DNA from: Acetobacteraceae bacterium
GTDB taxonomy: Bacteria; Pseudomonadota; Alphaproteobacteria; Acetobacterales; Acetobacteraceae
Length of the DNA stretch: 53,706 bases
NCBI GenBank assembly: GCA_027488195.1
Contig: JAIYCD010000028.1
Location: forward strand, 1 to 53,706
Direction of reading: 5' to 3'
The notes below the pieces were generated by a model. The model was not told where the DNA came from. It was given only the letters and a program-made list of their open reading frames with translations, and did no database searches. This document shows, one piece after another, positions 51,460 to 53,706 of the stretch. Positions within the stretch are counted from its first letter, which is position 1. Every line of letters begins with the position of its first letter. Made by a program: the position numbers and the translations under genes.

Positions 51460-51635
51460 TCATTGGTCATGGGCGTCCGTGGCGGGCGTCTCCCGGCGCA
51501 ACCTCGCTGAACGGCTGCGGTGCCGCCGCATGTCTGCCGCGCGCTGGTCCGCCTGCTGACGTTCGTCGGCGCCACGCAGCGCAGCCGCGGTCTCGGCGTC
51601 TTGAATGGACGTCATCAGCCGCAGGCGCTCGGCAC
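51460..51635 (-). pseudogene. C-terminal remnant of an unknown gene cut by the IS3 element
   Basis: A frame of about 57 codons (for example RLMTSIQDAETAAALRG and ADERQQADQRAADMRRH) ends at 51460 and is broken upstream by the IS3 left end. The composition is Ala/Arg/Gln-rich and helical; no family is recognised. It may also be a chance frame. Confidence 0.3.
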
Positions 51636-51698
51636 TGACGTGCTCCCCTGAAATGGCGCCATTTTTCGGTAGAGTCCGCTCCAGCGAAGGACGGACGA

Positions 51699-51965
51699 AT
51701 GAAGCGCAGCAGGTTCAGCGATGAGCAGATCATCGGGATTTTGAAAGAGCAGGAGGCCGGTGCGGCTACAGCGGATGTGTGCCGGCGGCACGGCATCAGC
51801 GGCGCAACCTTCAACCAGTGGAAGGCCAAGCTTGGCGGCCTTGAGGTGACTGAGGCCAAGCGGCTGCGGACGTTGGAAGAGGAGAACGCCAAGCGCAAGA
51901 AGCTACTGGTGGAAGCGATGCTGGACATCGCGGTGCTGAAGGACATCTCGACAAAGAAATGGTGA
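51699..51965 (+). CDS. IS3-family transposase orfA
   Basis: This 88-residue protein begins MKRSRFSDEQIIGILKEQEAG and has the helix-turn-helix TADVCRRHGISGATFNQWKAK, followed by the leucine-zipper-like LEVTEAKRLRTLEEENAKRKKLLVEAMLD. It binds the IS ends and, in complete elements, forms a frameshift fusion with orfB. Here orfB is truncated, so the element cannot move. Confidence 0.92.
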   Translation: MKRSRFSDEQIIGILKEQEAGAATADVCRRHGISGATFNQWKAKLGGLEVTEAKRLRTLEEENAKRKKLLVEAMLDIAVLKDISTKKW

Positions 51966-52090
51966 CGCCCGACGCGAAGCGGAACGCAGTCGCCCATGCC
52001 CGGGAGTGCCACGGGCTGAGCGAGCGTCCCGCGTTTGATCTGATCGGCATCGCCCGGCGGGTGGCGCGGCATCAGCCGAGCCGGGCGACG
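51959..52090 (+). pseudogene. IS3-family orfB, N-terminal fragment
   Basis: The frame starts MVTPDAKRNAVAHARECHGLSERPAFDL, the usual start of IS3 orfB, overlapping orfA by 7 bp. After about 43 residues the homology ends at a junction with unrelated transposase DNA. The DDE domain is absent. Confidence 0.8.
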
Positions 52091-52212
52091 GCCGAGCCCG
52101 TCATGCTGGGCTGCATGCTCTGCTCGACCAGCCGAACCTTTTCATCGGCACTGTAGCGCCGACGGCGGTGGGTGCCACTGGTGATTTCAACGCGTTCGAT
52201 GGGCTTCGACAT
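52085..52212 (-). pseudogene. IS66/IS2-like TnpA (orfA), N-terminal fragment
   Basis: Reading back from ATG 52212 gives MSKPIERVEITSGTHRRRRY, SADEKVRLVEQSMQPSM and SAVARL, the typical N terminus of small orfA proteins of IS66 or IS2 elements. It is cut at about 52085 inside the helix-turn-helix by the IS3 remnant. Confidence 0.7.
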
Positions 52213-52274
52213 AGGCGCACGCCCAGGCTAATTCGGTGAACGGCCCCTGAGCGGCATCGCTGTGCCAAGCTGGC

Positions 52275-53219
52275 GGCTGTCTGCACCAGCTGACCCGCAG
52301 CGAGGTGCTCGACTTCTTTCGCGCTCTACCGCCCTGCTTGGTAGGCATCGAGGCCTGCGGCACGGCGCACCACTGGGCGCGCGAGATCAGGGCGCTTGGC
52401 CACGAAGTGCGACTGATCCCAGCTTCTTACGTGAAGCGCGGCAAGACCGATGCGGCCGATGCGGAGGCGATCTGCGAGGCGGTGGGTCGGCCGAGCATGC
52501 GCTTCGTGCCGGTGAAGTCAGCCGAGCAGCAGGGGGTGCATGTGCTGCAGCGGACGCGTGACCTGCTGATTCGGCAGCGCACCATGCTGGTGTCTGCGCT
52601 CCGGGGGCACATGGCAGAGTTCGGGATCATCGCCCCACAGGGGATCGCTCGCGTGGCGGATCTGTTGGCCGTTCTGCTCGGCGAGGATGAGGCCGCCCTG
52701 CCGCCCCTGGCCCGCCAGGCGCTGCGAGGCTTGGCGGCGGAGTTGGACAACGTGAACGTGCGGGGGGAGGAGATCGAGGCGGCGATCATCGCTTGGCACA
52801 AGGAGAGCGAAGCCAGTCGACGTCTCGCCGCCGTGCCCGGCATTGGCCCGATCACGGCCTCAGCGATCGTCGCGACCGTCGGCGACGTGTCGAACTTCCC
52901 GTCGGCCCGGCACTTCGCGGCTTGGATTGGCTTGGTGCCGCGGCAGAACAGCACGGGCGGCAAGCCGCGGCAGGGAGGCATTTCCAAGGCAGGAGATCGA
53001 TATCTACGGCGGCTCCTGGTGCTTGGAGCGGCTTCTGTCATCCGCCAGATCCGCATTAAGGCGCGGGAAGGCTGGCTCGCGGACCTCATCGGCCGCCGCC
53101 CAACCATGGTCGCGGCCGTGGCGCAGGCCAACAAGACAGCACGGGTTGCGTGGGCGCTACTGGCGAGAGGCGAGAGCTACCGGCCGCGGCAAGGATCCCC
53201 GCAGCTCGCAGGCGCATAG
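52275..53219 (+). pseudogene. IS110-family (IS1111 group) transposase, N-terminally truncated
   Basis: The frame carries LPPCLVGIEACGTAHHWAREI, YVKRGKTDAADAEAICEAV, and in the C-terminal part LAAVPGIGPITASAIVATVGD and RHFAAWIGLVPRQNSTGGK. The first about 40 residues, including the VGIDVAK catalytic aspartate of the DEDD site, are missing; the frame first shows a start codon (GTG) at 52305. It is therefore probably inactive. Confidence 0.85.
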
Positions 53220-53232
53220 GCTTTGACGGTTT

Positions 53233-53260
53233 CCCACCGGAGGTCGCCGCGACCGGTGGG
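53233..53260. repeat. Inverted repeat after the IS110 transposase
   Basis: CCCACCGG and CCGGTGGG are perfect 8-bp arms with a 12-nt loop, 14 bp after the transposase stop. It may be a terminator or a subterminal repeat of the IS1111-group element. Confidence 0.45.
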
Positions 53261-53484
53261 CGCGTGAGGGCGATGATGGCGTACCGGTCGAACCCGGAGC
53301 CCGGCAGAACCCGTTAGGTTATAAGCGCCTTGAGCGCGATAGGCTGATCGGGAGCTCGGCTGCGGATTGCATCAGGGCCAGCGGCCGTGGGCGCCGCGCA
53401 AACAGGCCGGACACATGACCGCACCCGACCGCGGCGCCAATCGTCAAATCGCCCTTGCGTTGAGGGGGCCGTCCACACACCAAC
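53261..53484. other. IS flanking sequence
   Basis: I recognise no gene here; it is probably the remaining IS110 right flank and the end of the IS5-like element. Confidence 0.4.
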
Positions 53485-53706
53485 CTAGGCCCTCAGGGTA
53501 GCACCACCTGTCCGGTCGAAATGGGGGCCGCACCAGATTGCGGCAGGGATGGCGACGGGCGAGGCGAAGTTGTTGCCGAGCTTGTCTTATCTCGTGTGGA
53601 TGCGGCGCCAATCCTTCAGCCGACTGAAGGTTCGCTCGATGGCATTTCGCGCGCGGTAGGCGGCGCGGCAAAGGGATGGAAGCGCTTGCGGGTGGGGTTG
53701 TTTGGA
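53485..53706 (-). pseudogene. IS5-family transposase, C-terminal fragment running off the window
   Basis: The minus strand reads AAYRARNAIERTFSRLKDWRRIHTR, then an in-frame TAA where a tyrosine is usual, then DKLGNNFASPVAIPAAIW and a stop at 53485. This is the typical C terminus of IS5-family transposases with the last catalytic glutamate in NAIERTFSRLKDW. The internal stop marks it as dead. Confidence 0.75.

Larger units (their letters stand above)
51636..52090 (+). mobile_element. IS3-family element, truncated
   Basis: The left end starts near TGACGTGCTCCCCTG (51636). orfA is complete and orfB is cut at about 52090, where it meets other IS debris. Confidence 0.75.

Noticed and set aside
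51351-51470. ATG at 51470 as the gntR start
   Set aside because: It has no Shine-Dalgarno sequence and would place the TGCATACA box inside the gene; the TTG at 51350 has AAGGAG 6 nt upstream.

Overview
The window is high-GC DNA, dense in genes on both strands, and suggests an alphaproteobacterium, most likely Acetobacteraceae (Roseomonas-like). This is inferred from three solo Bug/TctC solute-binding proteins, two mitofilin (Mic60)-like genes (a family known from alphaproteobacteria and mitochondria), many SDR, LLM and acyl-CoA genes, and chains of ATGA/GTGA start-stop overlaps. Both window edges are insertion-sequence debris. No rRNA, tRNA or CRISPR array was seen.

Region 1 (1-8407) is a catabolic operon on the minus strand. 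Its order is an IclR regulator, a four-carbon acid-sugar kinase (DUF1537), a PdxA2-type dehydrogenase, an iron-type alcohol dehydrogenase, a sialidase-like BNR protein, a DapA/NanA-type lyase, a Bug binding protein and an SDR cut off by an IS end. A divergent SDR faces the IclR gene across a palindrome. Region 2 (8408-15128) holds an orphan Bug protein, a secreted MetX-like hydrolase, a LysR regulator, a TauD-like dioxygenase and a run of decayed genes: a GMC oxidoreductase fragment fused to a beta-carbonic anhydrase, then an aminotransferase pseudogene.

Region 3 (15155-26093) is the most unusual part. It is a block of mostly uncharacterised envelope genes around an AT-rich divergent promoter. 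It contains two diverged mitofilin-like proteins, a lipoprotein, an 18-residue-repeat protein, a PstS-like binding protein, several secreted or membrane proteins, a bestrophin-like DUF4239 protein, a DUF6524 protein and a carbonic-anhydrase-like protein. The last carries a C-terminal domain that also occurs alone in a small gene of the same block. I propose it as a candidate undescribed envelope system, possibly linked to inorganic carbon or pH.

Region 4 (26286-34409) has a TetR relic, a TetR-controlled group (membrane protein, TetR, SDR, DUF2141 gene broken by one stop codon) and a divergent MFS, penicillin-acylase and GH3 amide-synthetase operon, with palindromic operators between them. Region 5 (34410-37030) is an island with an intact mazE, a broken mazF, terminase relics and an MlaA-like gene.

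Region 6 (37208-51350) is an acyl-CoA-type catabolic cluster: LLM monooxygenase, DUF4387, AtuA, epimerase, AMP- and ADP-forming acyl-CoA ligases, three MaoC/FAS1-type hydratases, Bug protein, acyl-CoA dehydrogenase, DUF35 protein, thiolase and a GntR regulator. The octamer TGCATACA occurs in all three promoter regions of this cluster, which points to one GntR regulon. Region 7 (51460-53706) is nested IS debris of the IS3, IS66/IS2-like, IS110 and IS5 types.
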